Of a stretch of DNA of 44,269 bases, positions 16,415 to 25,220 are shown piece after piece (positions within the stretch are counted from its first letter, which is position 1; each line of letters starts with the position of its first letter). This stretch comes from RGIG4140 sp045638265 (GTDB taxonomy: Bacteria; Pseudomonadota; Alphaproteobacteria; CAAHEQ01; UBA3637). Position numbers and translations under genes: made by a program. The stretch is taken from NCBI GenBank assembly GCA_045638265.1, contig JAZUBA010000047.1, positions 1 to 44,269 on the forward strand. Reading direction: 5' to 3'. Below the pieces are notes generated by a model, which saw nothing but the letters and a program-made list of their open reading frames with translations, had not been told where the DNA came from and did not search any database.

Positions 16415-17257
16415 TTATTGTTTTTGATGTCTATCGGAGAACCATTTTTGAAATAAATTTTGGGTTTTAGGTTTATATTGTTCAAGTGTCTGAATGATAT
16501 TTTCCCATGTTTCCTCGGTCTGATTATCTTTCCACATCATCTCATTCATACAACAAATATGTGCCTTTGCTATTGGTGTTAAACCATTATTATTCAGTTC
16601 CATAGGGTTAGCTCCGAGTTCACACAATAATTTACATAAAGCACCATCACCTTCTAACACGGCAACCATTAACGGTGTATTACCTTCTTTATTTTGAATA
16701 TTCGGATTACCGCCGTTTTGAAGAACATCTTTCATATAAGAAGTTTTGTACATATCCATAAGAGTATGCAAAGGTGTCTGTTGATTATTGTTTTTTGCAT
16801 TAACCGGCACATTATTTTGAACCAACAAATCAACCAATCCTTCCACATAATCTGGTTTTTCACTTAATAAATGAAGTAAAGTATTGCCTTTATCATCTGT
16901 TTTTGATAAATCACACCCTGCTCTTACCAGTAATTCAAAAGTATCTTTATTTTTAATATGATGAATTAATCCAAATGCAATATTCGGATTATCTGCTATC
17001 ATATCTTTTACCAAATCCAGTATGCAATCTTGAGCCGATTTTTCACTGTCTTGTTGTATAGATTTAAGCATATTTTTAACGTAATCCTGCACTTCTTTTT
17101 CATGAGCAGGTAAACAAGAGGCATTCATTTTATCTTTACCAAGATACTGTCTTAACGTTGTCAAAATTGTTTGCATTAATTTAATGCGATTTGTTTCAAC
17201 CGGATTAATATTCATCAATAATTCTTGTTGAAAATAGGGTTTTAAACGAATAGTCAT
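16415..17257 (-). CDS. Ankyrin-repeat protein with divergent N-terminal module (Ank4)
   Basis: 280 residues; AAGGAG ribosome site before the ATG. The N-terminal region (~20-95) is a diverged copy of the shared module: TNRIKLMQTI, then YVKNMLKSI and an altered end KSAQDCILDLV where others have TP. Four to five ankyrin units follow, such as GCDLSKTDDKGNTLLHLL, NVPVNAKNNNQQTPLHTL, GGNPNIQNKEGNTPLMVAV and GANPMELNNNGLTPIAKA. It lies 18 bases after the second mTERF-like gene on the same strand, so it is almost certainly co-transcribed with that pair. No signal peptide. Confidence 0.83.
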   Translation of the reverse strand: MTIRLKPYFQQELLMNINPVETNRIKLMQTILTTLRQYLGKDKMNASCLPAHEKEVQDYVKNMLKSIQQDSEKSAQDCILDLVKDMIADNPNIAFGLIHHIKNKDTFELLVRAGCDLSKTDDKGNTLLHLLSEKPDYVEGLVDLLVQNNVPVNAKNNNQQTPLHTLMDMYKTSYMKDVLQNGGNPNIQNKEGNTPLMVAVLEGDGALCKLLCELGANPMELNNNGLTPIAKAHICCMNEMMWKDNQTEETWENIIQTLEQYKPKTQNLFQKWFSDRHQKQ

Positions 17258-17275
17258 TATGACTTTCTCCTTCTG

Positions 17276-18382
17276 TTAATTTTTTTCATTTGATTGACGT
17301 ATGATTCGCATAGCCACCGGATTTCTGTCTTTAAACAATTTTGGTGCATTTTGTAAAGCTTTGATAATTTTATATTTTGGTTTGCTTAATGGTGTTGTGT
17401 CCACTGTATCTGTATATTGTTTTAAATAACGCCCATAGGCACAACGCAAATGCAAATTATCCATACCCAACATAATTGCCAACGCATTTTTTAGCAGATA
17501 TTTTTGTATATTTTCAGGCGTATTTTCTTCATTTGTTAAACGGATAAGTCCATGTTTAAACATTTGTCTGTAAAAACGATATTTCTTTCCAACAGTTGAG
17601 GGTTGTGCGTAAAACAGTTGAGGAAATTTAAGACCGGCTCTAACAACATCGGATTTGGAACAACCGAATAAATGTGCCGTTTGAGTTACATTTTTATTCA
17701 AATATTCCGGCAACAAATAAAATAACGTGGGTTGTTTTAAATAAGCCGTTGTTAATTCACGAGACGTTACATTTAACAATTGACAGGTTTTTAACATGTT
17801 TTCTGTTAAAGATTGCGGATTACGTGCAAATAATTGTGGTTGTTTCATCCCTGCCGTAATAAAATCTCTCGGTTCAATATCAAGTATTTTTGATATATTC
17901 TCGACATTCTGACAAATGGTTTGCGGTAACAAGGATGCCATCTGCGGATACAAACGCATCACAACCTCAATGTATTTATCCTTATCAACTTGCAACAATT
18001 CTGCTTGTCTTGTAAGATTCGATGCAAGTTTTGTCGGCTGAAACGATAATAATTGCCCATAACGAAGTGTTCCTTTTAAAATAGCAGTCTTTGAAACGCC
18101 TGTTAATTCAGATAATTGTGTTAGATGATTTTGAATATCAGTCATATTTTGAAAAATCAAAAAAGGATTTTTATCTAACACCTTAAAAAAGTCTTTTTTT
18201 GTTAATCCGTTATCCTGATAAAACGTAATATATGCTTTTAAGCGATTATGAAAATCAACAGGTGTTAATTTTTCAAAGGGTGTTTTAACATGTGCTGTAT
18301 AAGCTTTTAGCAGTTTTTGAAAAACGTTTTTCGGACATCCATTTTCAACAAATACATCTTTAATTTTTAATACATTATCCAT
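17276..18382 (-). CDS. 36-residue helical-repeat protein, mTERF-like (shorter paralog)
   Basis: 368 residues from MDNVLKIKDVF; AAGG lies ~9 bases upstream and this start leaves a 5-base gap to the upstream gene. A frame start at 18400 would overlap it. Residues 63-280 are six tandem 36-37 residue repeats of the form D-F-h-x-x-G-x-K-x-P-x-L-F-x-x-x-P-x-x-L-x-x-N-h-x-x-h-x-x-L-h-x-h (for example AGMKQPQLFARNPQSLTENM). That is the pattern of mitochondrial transcription termination factor (mTERF) repeats, which make a right-handed nucleic-acid-binding solenoid in eukaryotic organelles. The C-terminal ~90 residues are conserved with the upstream paralog (GMDNLHLRCAYGRY, RNPVAMRII). Nucleic acid binding is inferred. 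Confidence 0.7.
   Translation of the reverse strand: MDNVLKIKDVFVENGCPKNVFQKLLKAYTAHVKTPFEKLTPVDFHNRLKAYITFYQDNGLTKKDFFKVLDKNPFLIFQNMTDIQNHLTQLSELTGVSKTAILKGTLRYGQLLSFQPTKLASNLTRQAELLQVDKDKYIEVVMRLYPQMASLLPQTICQNVENISKILDIEPRDFITAGMKQPQLFARNPQSLTENMLKTCQLLNVTSRELTTAYLKQPTLFYLLPEYLNKNVTQTAHLFGCSKSDVVRAGLKFPQLFYAQPSTVGKKYRFYRQMFKHGLIRLTNEENTPENIQKYLLKNALAIMLGMDNLHLRCAYGRYLKQYTDTVDTTPLSKPKYKIIKALQNAPKLFKDRNPVAMRIIRQSNEKN
17543..18196 (-). repeat. Six 36-37-codon repeats in the shorter mTERF-like gene
   Basis: Units begin at residues 63, 99, 135, 172, 208 and 244. Conserved positions are Pro 11 (with one Gly exception), Leu/Phe 13-14, Pro 18 and Asn 24. One unit carries a single-residue insertion. 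Confidence 0.75.
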
Positions 18383-18387
18383 TACAC

Positions 18388-19833
18388 TCAACCTTTGCAT
18401 TTACTATTATTTATTAATCGCATAGCCACCGGATTACGTTTTTTAAAATCATCAGGAGCAGTTTTTAAAGCTGTTATAACCTGCTCTTTTGACTTGTCAA
18501 AAGCTTGTATACCGGCAATACCTGTTGTTTCACAAATCAATCGGGCATAAGCACAACGTAAATGTAAATTATCCATACCAAACATCATTTTTGCCGGTGC
18601 TTTTAATAAACGTTGTACAAATTTGTCATCCGAATTATCGCCTGAAACGGCAAGTAATCCTTTTCTGTGCATTTGACGGTAAAAATTGATTTTTTGATAT
18701 TGATGATGCGGATTAGTATAAAACAATGCAGGGTGTTTTAATGCTGATTGGACATATCTGTCTTTATCAATACCAGTTAAGCGACATACTTCTTCAATAT
18801 TATGGTTGATTGTTTCGGGTTTTTGATAAATGAGTGTCGGCGTTGTTAAAACGGCTTTTGTCATACAACTTTTAGGAACGTTTAATAATGTTGACATTCC
18901 TTCAATATTAGCATTTAACGTTTCTGGTTTTAAGCACAAAATAGCTCCACATTTTAAACCTGTTTTAATGAGTGTATCTGTCGGCACATCTAATAATTCA
19001 CTTAATTGTTTGACATTGTGAACTAATGTATCCCCTTTTTGGTAAAGTACATTCGGAACCTTCATCCCCAATTTTGCTAAATCCGAAACAGAGACATTTA
19101 AGCTTTTCGCTGTTGTTTTAAGATTTTGGACAATAAATTCGGACGATAAATACAATAAGGCGGGTTGACGTTTAACCGGATATTTCAGCGTCATTTCTAC
19201 GCTTGTATTTAAAATTTTAGCCAACGCTTTTACATTTTTAACAATCAAATCAGTTGACATACATAAAACAGTTGGTGCTTGCAAACCCATTGCATAAAAA
19301 TCCTTAGGAGAAACAGATAATTTTTTAGAAAGCACTTCGGCCTTTTCCTGAATGGTATCGGGCGTATAACAAAAAAGAGAGGGTTGTTTTAAGGCAATTT
19401 TGACAAACTTCTGAGGGGTTGTTTTAAGTATATCCGCCAATTCATGAATGTTTTGTGTCAATTTATCTGCACGCAAGGTAAACAGTTGTGGCATTTTAAC
19501 GCCCAATTCAATAAATTTGTCAATAGATAAACCAAATACTTTAGCATTGTCATAAATACGTTGACGAATGGTATCTTGATTTTGAAAGTAAAATACACCG
19601 TTTTTGCTGAAACAACTGTCAATATCGTCTTGACTTAAACCCAAATCTGTTAAATTAGCAATAATACCATCTAAACGCCGTTCCACATTTGCCAAATTAA
19701 TGGTTGCAAACGGTATGTTGGTATATTTTTGATAGTAAGTAAGCATTTTATCAAATGCTGTTGCACTTAATCCTTTTTTTAAAAAGATATTCTTTACTTT
19801 TTCTGCCGTTTCTTCGCTAATTGTTTTTGTCAT
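18388..19833 (-). CDS. 36-residue helical-repeat protein, mTERF-like (longer paralog)
   Basis: 481 residues, no signal peptide, no membrane segment. An N-terminal helical cap (1-67) is followed by nine repeats of 36-37 residues (68-394), for example LGVKMPQLFTLRADKLTQNI and TGLKCGAILCLKPETLNANI. A C-terminal domain (395-481) shares GMDNLHLRCAYARL and RNPVAMRLI with its neighbour. The repeat period is strikingly constant. The Pro / Leu-Phe / Asn pattern is that of mTERF motifs, a family otherwise known from mitochondria and chloroplasts, where it binds DNA or RNA. Other helical solenoids (TALE-like, pumilio-like) fit the length less well. First gene of a three-gene unit with the shorter paralog and Ank4. 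Confidence 0.72.
   Translation of the reverse strand: MTKTISEETAEKVKNIFLKKGLSATAFDKMLTYYQKYTNIPFATINLANVERRLDGIIANLTDLGLSQDDIDSCFSKNGVFYFQNQDTIRQRIYDNAKVFGLSIDKFIELGVKMPQLFTLRADKLTQNIHELADILKTTPQKFVKIALKQPSLFCYTPDTIQEKAEVLSKKLSVSPKDFYAMGLQAPTVLCMSTDLIVKNVKALAKILNTSVEMTLKYPVKRQPALLYLSSEFIVQNLKTTAKSLNVSVSDLAKLGMKVPNVLYQKGDTLVHNVKQLSELLDVPTDTLIKTGLKCGAILCLKPETLNANIEGMSTLLNVPKSCMTKAVLTTPTLIYQKPETINHNIEEVCRLTGIDKDRYVQSALKHPALFYTNPHHQYQKINFYRQMHRKGLLAVSGDNSDDKFVQRLLKAPAKMMFGMDNLHLRCAYARLICETTGIAGIQAFDKSKEQVITALKTAPDDFKKRNPVAMRLINNSKCKG
18652..19632 (-). repeat. Nine 36-37-codon repeats in the longer mTERF-like gene
   Basis: Units start at residues 68, 105, 141, 177, 213, 250, 286, 322 and 358. Seven of them carry Pro at the equivalent of position 11. 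Most vary at the residue right after it and at positions 15-17, which would face one surface of a solenoid. Confidence 0.78.
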
Positions 19834-19883
19834 TTTCCCCTGCTTTTTTACATAAATAAATTTTAAACCCCGTTGATTAATAT

Positions 19884-19912
19884 AGCATACAACAAGGTTT
19901 TGTTTTTGTCAA
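19884..19912 (-). promoter_or_regulatory. Promoter of the mTERF-like / Ank4 operon
   Basis: On the minus strand TTGACA (19912-19907), a 17-base spacer, TATGCT (19889-19884). Confidence 0.6.
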
Positions 19913-19948
19913 CAAAAAAGTACAAAATTTAAAGAGCGATAATTTAGA

Positions 19949-21130
19949 TTAAAGTTTTTTCAAAAAATCAAGAAACGTTCCATATTTTAATCTCAACAAA
20001 CTCGGATAATTATCATATAAAAAATCAAAATGTTTAAACCATTTTTTTTCTACACCCATATATGTAATATATGGTAAAACTTTTAAACCGTATTTTGTAT
20101 CATTCAGATAAATTTGTTTTATTAAATTTATATCTTTACGCTTGATAACATCATTAATAAACAAAATAAATGCTTTCGTTTGTAAATTTAAATTTTTATG
20201 TTGTATAAAGTAGAAATAACCTTTATATTGCAAAAACCATAAATTTAAAAAAATGAAAACCACGGTAAAAATATCAAATATTTTTATACTTTTAAAAAAA
20301 TAATCAATTGAAAAAGATGACGGTTTTGAAGCTAAAATTAACAAAAATAGTAGAAAAAAAACAAAAACAACCCAAATAAGCGTATATAAAAAATTTTCTT
20401 TCATTTGAGAAATACTTATCATATAGATAATTCCAGCGATAATAAGCATTATCGGACCCCCTATAATCGCTATTAAATAAAGAGGCAATATCATGGTCAA
20501 ATACGTACAAAACGTGTTTTTTAAATCAGTTAAGCATTGTTGATTCGGCATAAACCATTTTTTTAACATTTGAAATTTTGACTTTTTTGTTTCTTTTGTT
20601 TTTTTTGAATTTTCAGATTGTACAACTTCTTCATAATATGCAAAAGAATCCCCATTCACAAACGGACGAAAACAACGAACGGCATTTTTCTTTTTAAATG
20701 TTTGTTTAAACCAAGATTGAATAGCTTTATGAGGACCATCATAATCTTTCAACTTAATCATATAATATGATTTTCCTTTTTCTTCTATACACAAATACCC
20801 CTGCTCTGCCAATAAAAACAACCAAGCATCTGCCTTGCCGAGGTGTTTTTTACCCCAATCTTTATCATCGGGTAAATAATTTCCATTTATCATTAAATGT
20901 GCCGGAAAAGTATTTTTTTTGATATAACGATATGTACCATATGCAATAACAATTACAACAGTGCAATCCATAATCACTTTTGGTATTGTATCTAATTGAA
21001 TTAATGATAATATCGGTACCATTAATATCGGGCCTAAAAATATCAGTGCCAATAAGGGTAAGTATACAAACATAACCAAAAATATTCCAAAAACACCCAA
21101 TAAGAAATCTTTAATGATGTCAAGAAACAT
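19949..21130 (-). CDS. DUF2207-like membrane protein lacking the N-terminal domain (copy B)
   Basis: 393 residues. Two N-terminal hydrophobic segments (~5-60), a small cytosolic domain (WLFLLAEQGYLCIEEKGKSYYMIKL, typical winged-helix-like part of DUF2207), three or more central membrane segments (~205-300), and a C-terminal YGLKVLPYITYMGVEKKWFKHF. That last piece is the LPYA-x-x-G-V-x-K-x-W signature of DUF2207 (YciQ-type) proteins. The usual large N-terminal beta domain is absent. Function unknown. Last gene of the prfA-prmC operon, 11 bases after its paralog. Confidence 0.65.
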   Translation of the reverse strand: MFLDIIKDFLLGVFGIFLVMFVYLPLLALIFLGPILMVPILSLIQLDTIPKVIMDCTVVIVIAYGTYRYIKKNTFPAHLMINGNYLPDDKDWGKKHLGKADAWLFLLAEQGYLCIEEKGKSYYMIKLKDYDGPHKAIQSWFKQTFKKKNAVRCFRPFVNGDSFAYYEEVVQSENSKKTKETKKSKFQMLKKWFMPNQQCLTDLKNTFCTYLTMILPLYLIAIIGGPIMLIIAGIIYMISISQMKENFLYTLIWVVFVFFLLFLLILASKPSSFSIDYFFKSIKIFDIFTVVFIFLNLWFLQYKGYFYFIQHKNLNLQTKAFILFINDVIKRKDINLIKQIYLNDTKYGLKVLPYITYMGVEKKWFKHFDFLYDNYPSLLRLKYGTFLDFLKKL

Positions 21131-21141
21131 TTATTCCTCCA

Positions 21142-22350
21142 TTAATTATCAGTTGTTTCCATATTCCAACCGAATATACCTTCCTGACTTTTAAACAATT
21201 CTAAAAATTTTTTTAAATCAGCAGCTTCACCCGTAAACCAATGTGGCGTTTCTTTATATAAGAAATCGTATTGTTTCAACCATTCTTGTACTGTTATTAC
21301 CCCGATAACATGAACATAAGGTAAAATTTTATAACCATACTCTTTATCTAAAATTTGTTCTTCTTCCAAGACTTTTCTTTGATTGCTTTGTAAAGCATTA
21401 AAAATAAATTCTCGTAAAGATTTTAATTCCGGTGATAATTTATCACCCAGAGCAATTTTTTGAATAGGCAACAAATTAAATATGATGATTAAAACACCCA
21501 AAATAAGAGTTAATATTTTTGAATGGAAGTTTAACTGTATCATATTATCAATAAAATCCATTAACTCTTTGCCATATAGAGCATACATGATACCAAACAA
21601 AACACTTTGAGTAATAACCCATGATGCAAGATTTTTAAAACGGAAGTAAACATTACGCACAAATGAAAGAGCAACAACATACAGCCACAAGCCCAATCCG
21701 CCATATGTTAAAGTTGCATAATAGCCTCCTGAAAAATAACAAGTACTCACGATAAAATATTTATATAGCGTATACATCATAAAATCATTCATACTTTTAC
21801 TGTCAAACATCGTCTGGGATATCTGCTTATAAAATTTATAAACTTTTGAATTATTAGATATTTTATTAATATTGAGAGTATTTCCTTCGGCAAATAATGC
21901 TTTCATTAAACAACCTTTTTTATCCTCACTGTCATAATCTCGTTTTTTGAATAATATAATATCTTTACCTTCCGTCAATACCTGAATGTACCCCGTATTT
22001 GCTAAATCAAGAATAAAAGCATCTAAATCTCTCTCTTCGCAAATACCCGCCATTTCTATCAAAGAATAATTTGGTAAAAGTTTAGGCGATGGTTGAGGTG
22101 TAGATTTTTTATATTGTATAAAAAAATGTAACCAAATAAGCGTCGTTATACCACAAACAAAAACAGCGAAAATTTGTCCGACAGTCAAACCATCCGTTAA
22201 TATTTGTTGTTTTTCCTTTAGTGATGAAACAGTATTCCAAGCATAATACACTGAGATAAAAACAAAGATGAAAGCAAGTACAACCGTCGGTTTTTTCTTT
22301 GCTTTATTCATGATATCTTTAAATTGATTGATAAAATTTTCTTCGCTCAT
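21142..22350 (-). CDS. DUF2207-like membrane protein lacking the N-terminal domain (copy A)
   Basis: 402 residues with the same plan as the next gene: two N-terminal membrane segments (~25-45 and ~55-75), then the small domain ICEERDLDAFILDLANTGYI. Central membrane segments lie at ~205-300, and the C-terminal YGYKILPYVHVIGVITVQEW carries the DUF2207 tail signature. The cytosolic loop (~130-180) carries the family-like sequence CLMKALFAEG. Follows prmC by 15 bases. The two adjacent paralogs may form a heteromer. Function unknown. Confidence 0.65.
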   Translation of the reverse strand: MSEENFINQFKDIMNKAKKKPTVVLAFIFVFISVYYAWNTVSSLKEKQQILTDGLTVGQIFAVFVCGITTLIWLHFFIQYKKSTPQPSPKLLPNYSLIEMAGICEERDLDAFILDLANTGYIQVLTEGKDIILFKKRDYDSEDKKGCLMKALFAEGNTLNINKISNNSKVYKFYKQISQTMFDSKSMNDFMMYTLYKYFIVSTCYFSGGYYATLTYGGLGLWLYVVALSFVRNVYFRFKNLASWVITQSVLFGIMYALYGKELMDFIDNMIQLNFHSKILTLILGVLIIIFNLLPIQKIALGDKLSPELKSLREFIFNALQSNQRKVLEEEQILDKEYGYKILPYVHVIGVITVQEWLKQYDFLYKETPHWFTGEAADLKKFLELFKSQEGIFGWNMETTDN

Positions 22351-22365
22351 AATCTCAATACCTTT

Positions 22366-23160
22366 TTATTTATTAACACCTTTATAAAATGATAAAATAC
22401 GAACAATGCCACCTAAATCCGTATACATATCACCTAAAACCCAATGATTTTGTGTCATAATGGATACAACATCGTTTTCTTGCCCCTGCCCGATTTCAAA
22501 AAACACATAACCGTTGGGCTTCAATATAGTCGCCAAACAAACACTTAACCGGCGATAAGGATTTAATCCATCCACACCACCGTCAAGAGCCGTTATCGGA
22601 TCGTATAACTTAACGGCATTATCAAGAGTTTCAATATCTTTTGTCGGAATATAGGGCGGATTGGAAATAATAATATCATACGTTTCCAAACCATCCGTAA
22701 AATCATCGGAAAACATATCTTTATGCAAAAAATTCGCACGATGGTAAATATCATTCTTTTGAGCGACAACTAATGCCTTTTCTGATATATCAACACCTGT
22801 TCCCTTCGAGTTGGGATATTCGTCAAGCAAAGTTAATAACAAACATCCGCTTCCCGTTCCTATATCCAATATATTATAATAGGCATTTTTGTCCGTAAAT
22901 GACTTTAAAACGGCATCAATTAAGGTTTCTGAATCAGGGCGTGGGTCTAACACATCTGTATTAACATAAAAATCACGTTTCCAAAAACCTCTTTGACCGA
23001 TAATTTTTGAAACAGGCTCACCTTGTTGACGACGATTTATAAAATCATTAATCTGTTCTTGTGTCGGATTAGGAACAACATCGCAAAAAAATTGCGAATC
23101 TAACCGTGGTGTTTCACTTATACCTCGTAATAAATTCGCAATTTGTTCAATAATAGTCAT
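22366..23160 (-). CDS. prmC: Peptide chain release factor N5-glutamine methyltransferase
   Basis: 264 residues. N-terminal helical substrate domain, then a class I S-adenosylmethionine fold with LDIGTGSG (98-105), an acidic residue after VD in TGVDIS, and the catalytic NPPY at 167-170 (ISNPPYIPT). The LDPRPDSETL segment is also diagnostic. It methylates the Gln of the GGQ motif in release factors RF1 and RF2. It lies 19 bases downstream of prfA, the classical arrangement, which supports the assignment and a shared transcript. Confidence 0.96.
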   Translation of the reverse strand: MTIIEQIANLLRGISETPRLDSQFFCDVVPNPTQEQINDFINRRQQGEPVSKIIGQRGFWKRDFYVNTDVLDPRPDSETLIDAVLKSFTDKNAYYNILDIGTGSGCLLLTLLDEYPNSKGTGVDISEKALVVAQKNDIYHRANFLHKDMFSDDFTDGLETYDIIISNPPYIPTKDIETLDNAVKLYDPITALDGGVDGLNPYRRLSVCLATILKPNGYVFFEIGQGQENDVVSIMTQNHWVLGDMYTDLGGIVRILSFYKGVNK

Positions 23161-23179
23161 TTTGATACGTTTATTTCAC

Positions 23180-24256
23180 TTACAAACCGTCAATTTCTGA
23201 CAATTGTTGCATTTGATCTTCTGTTGTCAAGGCATCAATAAAGTCATCCAAACCAACTCCATCCATCAATTCGGTTAACTGATATGATGTTTTATTAATA
23301 CGGTGATCGGTTACACGTCCTTGCGGGAAGTTATATGTTCTGATACGTTCGGAACGGTCGCCTGAACCAACTTGATTTTTACGGTTTTGAGAACGTTCTT
23401 TATCTAATGCCTGACGTTGCATATCGTACAATGCTGTTCTCAAACGCATCATAGCCCGTTCTCTGTTTTTAAATTGTGAACGATCTTCTTGTGATTCAAC
23501 AGCAATACCTGTCGGTTTATGAACAATACGAATGGCACTATCTGTCTTATTAACGTGTTGTCCACCGGCACCAGATGCACGACATGTCGTGATTTCTAAA
23601 TCTGCTTCATTAATTTGAACGTCAACTTCCTGTGCTTCCGGCAAAACGGCAACCGTTGCAGCTGATGTATGCACACGACCGCCTGATTCCGTTTCAGGAA
23701 CACGTTGAACCCGATGAGCACCTGATTCATATTTTAAACGGGCAAATACAGAACGACCTGAAATTTGAGCAACGGCTTCTTTGTATCCGCCTAATCCTGT
23801 TTCATTAAGAGATAACACTTCAAACGTCCAACCTTTCATAGAGGCATAACGTTCATACATACGGAACAATTCTGCTCCGAACAAAGCAGCTTCCTCCCCA
23901 CCTGTACCGGCACGCACTTCCAAAATAACGTTTCTGTCATCTGCTTCATCTTTGGGCAACAACAAAATTTGAATTTCACGTTCTGTTTGTGGAATTTGCT
24001 CTTTTAACGCATAAAATTCTTCCTGAGCCATTTCACGCATTTCTGAATCAATATCATTATCAGTCATCATCAATTCGGCATCAGCTAAATCAGCTAACAT
24101 TTTTTTATATTGAATGCCGACAGTTTTAATTTCTTCCAACTGATTTAATTCTTTTGATAATTTAACAAATTCCTCTCCGCTGGGACCTTGAGCCAACAAA
24201 GCAGTCAATTCTTCGTAACGGGCAATAATCGGATCCAATTTTTGCTCAAAATTCAT
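23180..24256 (-). CDS. prfA: Peptide chain release factor 1
   Basis: 358 residues, the usual length. The GGQ motif at 231-233 (SGAGGQHVNKTDS) contacts the peptidyl transferase centre. The tripeptide codon-recognition motif is PET at 187-189, in RVPETESGGRVHTS, of the P-x-T type that marks RF1 (reads UAA and UAG) rather than RF2 (SPF). The RSERIRTYNFPQGRVTDHRI region is also characteristic. It acts in the cytoplasm at translation termination. Partner prmC follows directly. Confidence 0.98.
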   Translation of the reverse strand: MNFEQKLDPIIARYEELTALLAQGPSGEEFVKLSKELNQLEEIKTVGIQYKKMLADLADAELMMTDNDIDSEMREMAQEEFYALKEQIPQTEREIQILLLPKDEADDRNVILEVRAGTGGEEAALFGAELFRMYERYASMKGWTFEVLSLNETGLGGYKEAVAQISGRSVFARLKYESGAHRVQRVPETESGGRVHTSAATVAVLPEAQEVDVQINEADLEITTCRASGAGGQHVNKTDSAIRIVHKPTGIAVESQEDRSQFKNRERAMMRLRTALYDMQRQALDKERSQNRKNQVGSGDRSERIRTYNFPQGRVTDHRINKTSYQLTELMDGVGLDDFIDALTTEDQMQQLSEIDGL

Positions 24257-24277
24257 CTTCTCAACTCCATATTTAAT

Positions 24278-25177
24278 TTATTTATTTTCAAATGTTTCCG
24301 GTTTTAATATAATGTTATTTTTAACGGTTTCTTTCTCTGACATAATCCCTTTTGGCATTCCATTAATATAAACAAACAAGGCTCTTGCATTACCGGTACG
24401 CATCGTTAAATCTGTTTCAGAGGGTGGTACAAAATAAGCATCACCACGCATTAAAACCTGATCAAAAACAAGGGTATCATTTTCTTTAACATCTAACCAA
24501 ACTCTGTCTTTAGCGACCAAAACAACGGGGGTTTCCAAGGTGGGTGTTCCATAGAGTGTCCCTGTAATATCAGAAAATTTTGATTTAACTTGTTCTTCTA
24601 ATGTCGGCACATATTCTGTTACAACATCCTGCATATCAGAAATAGTATCTATTCTATCCGATACGGTAATTTCTGTTTCAATAAAAGCTGTAACAATCGG
24701 TTGTTCCGTTTTTATATCAATAGCAGGAGTTCTCGTTTGTGGTTGTGTTGACAAAAAGGATAAATTTCCTTGTTGAGTAAAAAACAAAACACCAATCACG
24801 ATTATTAAAATCAAAATAACAGCTGAAACAACAGTTGTTTTTTGAGGTAAAACATCTTTTTCAGCTTTTGTAGGCAACTGCCCGTTCAACTCTTTTTTAA
24901 CAATCTGTTCTTTATATTTTTGAACAACCTTATCACCATTCAGACCTAAATAATTACCATACGAGCGTAAAAAACCAACGCCGTATACTTCGGCCGGAAA
25001 CACGCTGTAATCGTTATTTTCCAAGGCTTCCACAAAAGACGGACGAATATTTAACGCTCTTGACACCGTTTCAATATCAACCCCCTTTTTTTGGCGTTCA
25101 CGGCGTAATTCATCACCTAATGTATCAAACAATGTCCGTTCTTCAACCATTTTATCTTGACTTTTTTTTGTTTCCAT
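24278..25177 (-). CDS. rodZ: RodZ-like helix-turn-helix membrane protein
   Basis: 299 residues. An N-terminal cytosolic HTH_25 domain (~15-80: LRRERQKKGVDIETVSRAL, LRSYGNYLGLNGDKV) is followed by one membrane segment (~115-135: VSAVILILIIVIGVLFF). A Thr/Val-rich linker and a C-terminal periplasmic DUF4115-type domain (VWLDVKENDTLVFDQVL...YINGMPKGIM) complete it. This order is that of RodZ, which links MreB to the cell-wall elongation machinery. Whether this organism has MreB is not visible. It precedes prfA by 21 bases. Confidence 0.85.
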   Translation of the reverse strand: METKKSQDKMVEERTLFDTLGDELRRERQKKGVDIETVSRALNIRPSFVEALENNDYSVFPAEVYGVGFLRSYGNYLGLNGDKVVQKYKEQIVKKELNGQLPTKAEKDVLPQKTTVVSAVILILIIVIGVLFFTQQGNLSFLSTQPQTRTPAIDIKTEQPIVTAFIETEITVSDRIDTISDMQDVVTEYVPTLEEQVKSKFSDITGTLYGTPTLETPVVLVAKDRVWLDVKENDTLVFDQVLMRGDAYFVPPSETDLTMRTGNARALFVYINGMPKGIMSEKETVKNNIILKPETFENK

Positions 25178-25220
25178 AACAAACCTCTTTCAGTTATCAT
25201 AAAACCGTTATAACGTATTC

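Noticed and set aside
18652..19632. 36-residue repeats as TALE or pumilio type
   Set aside because: TALE repeats are 33-35 residues with a fixed LTPxQVVAIAS-type frame and pumilio units have other signatures; the Pro/Leu-Phe/Asn pattern fits mTERF better.
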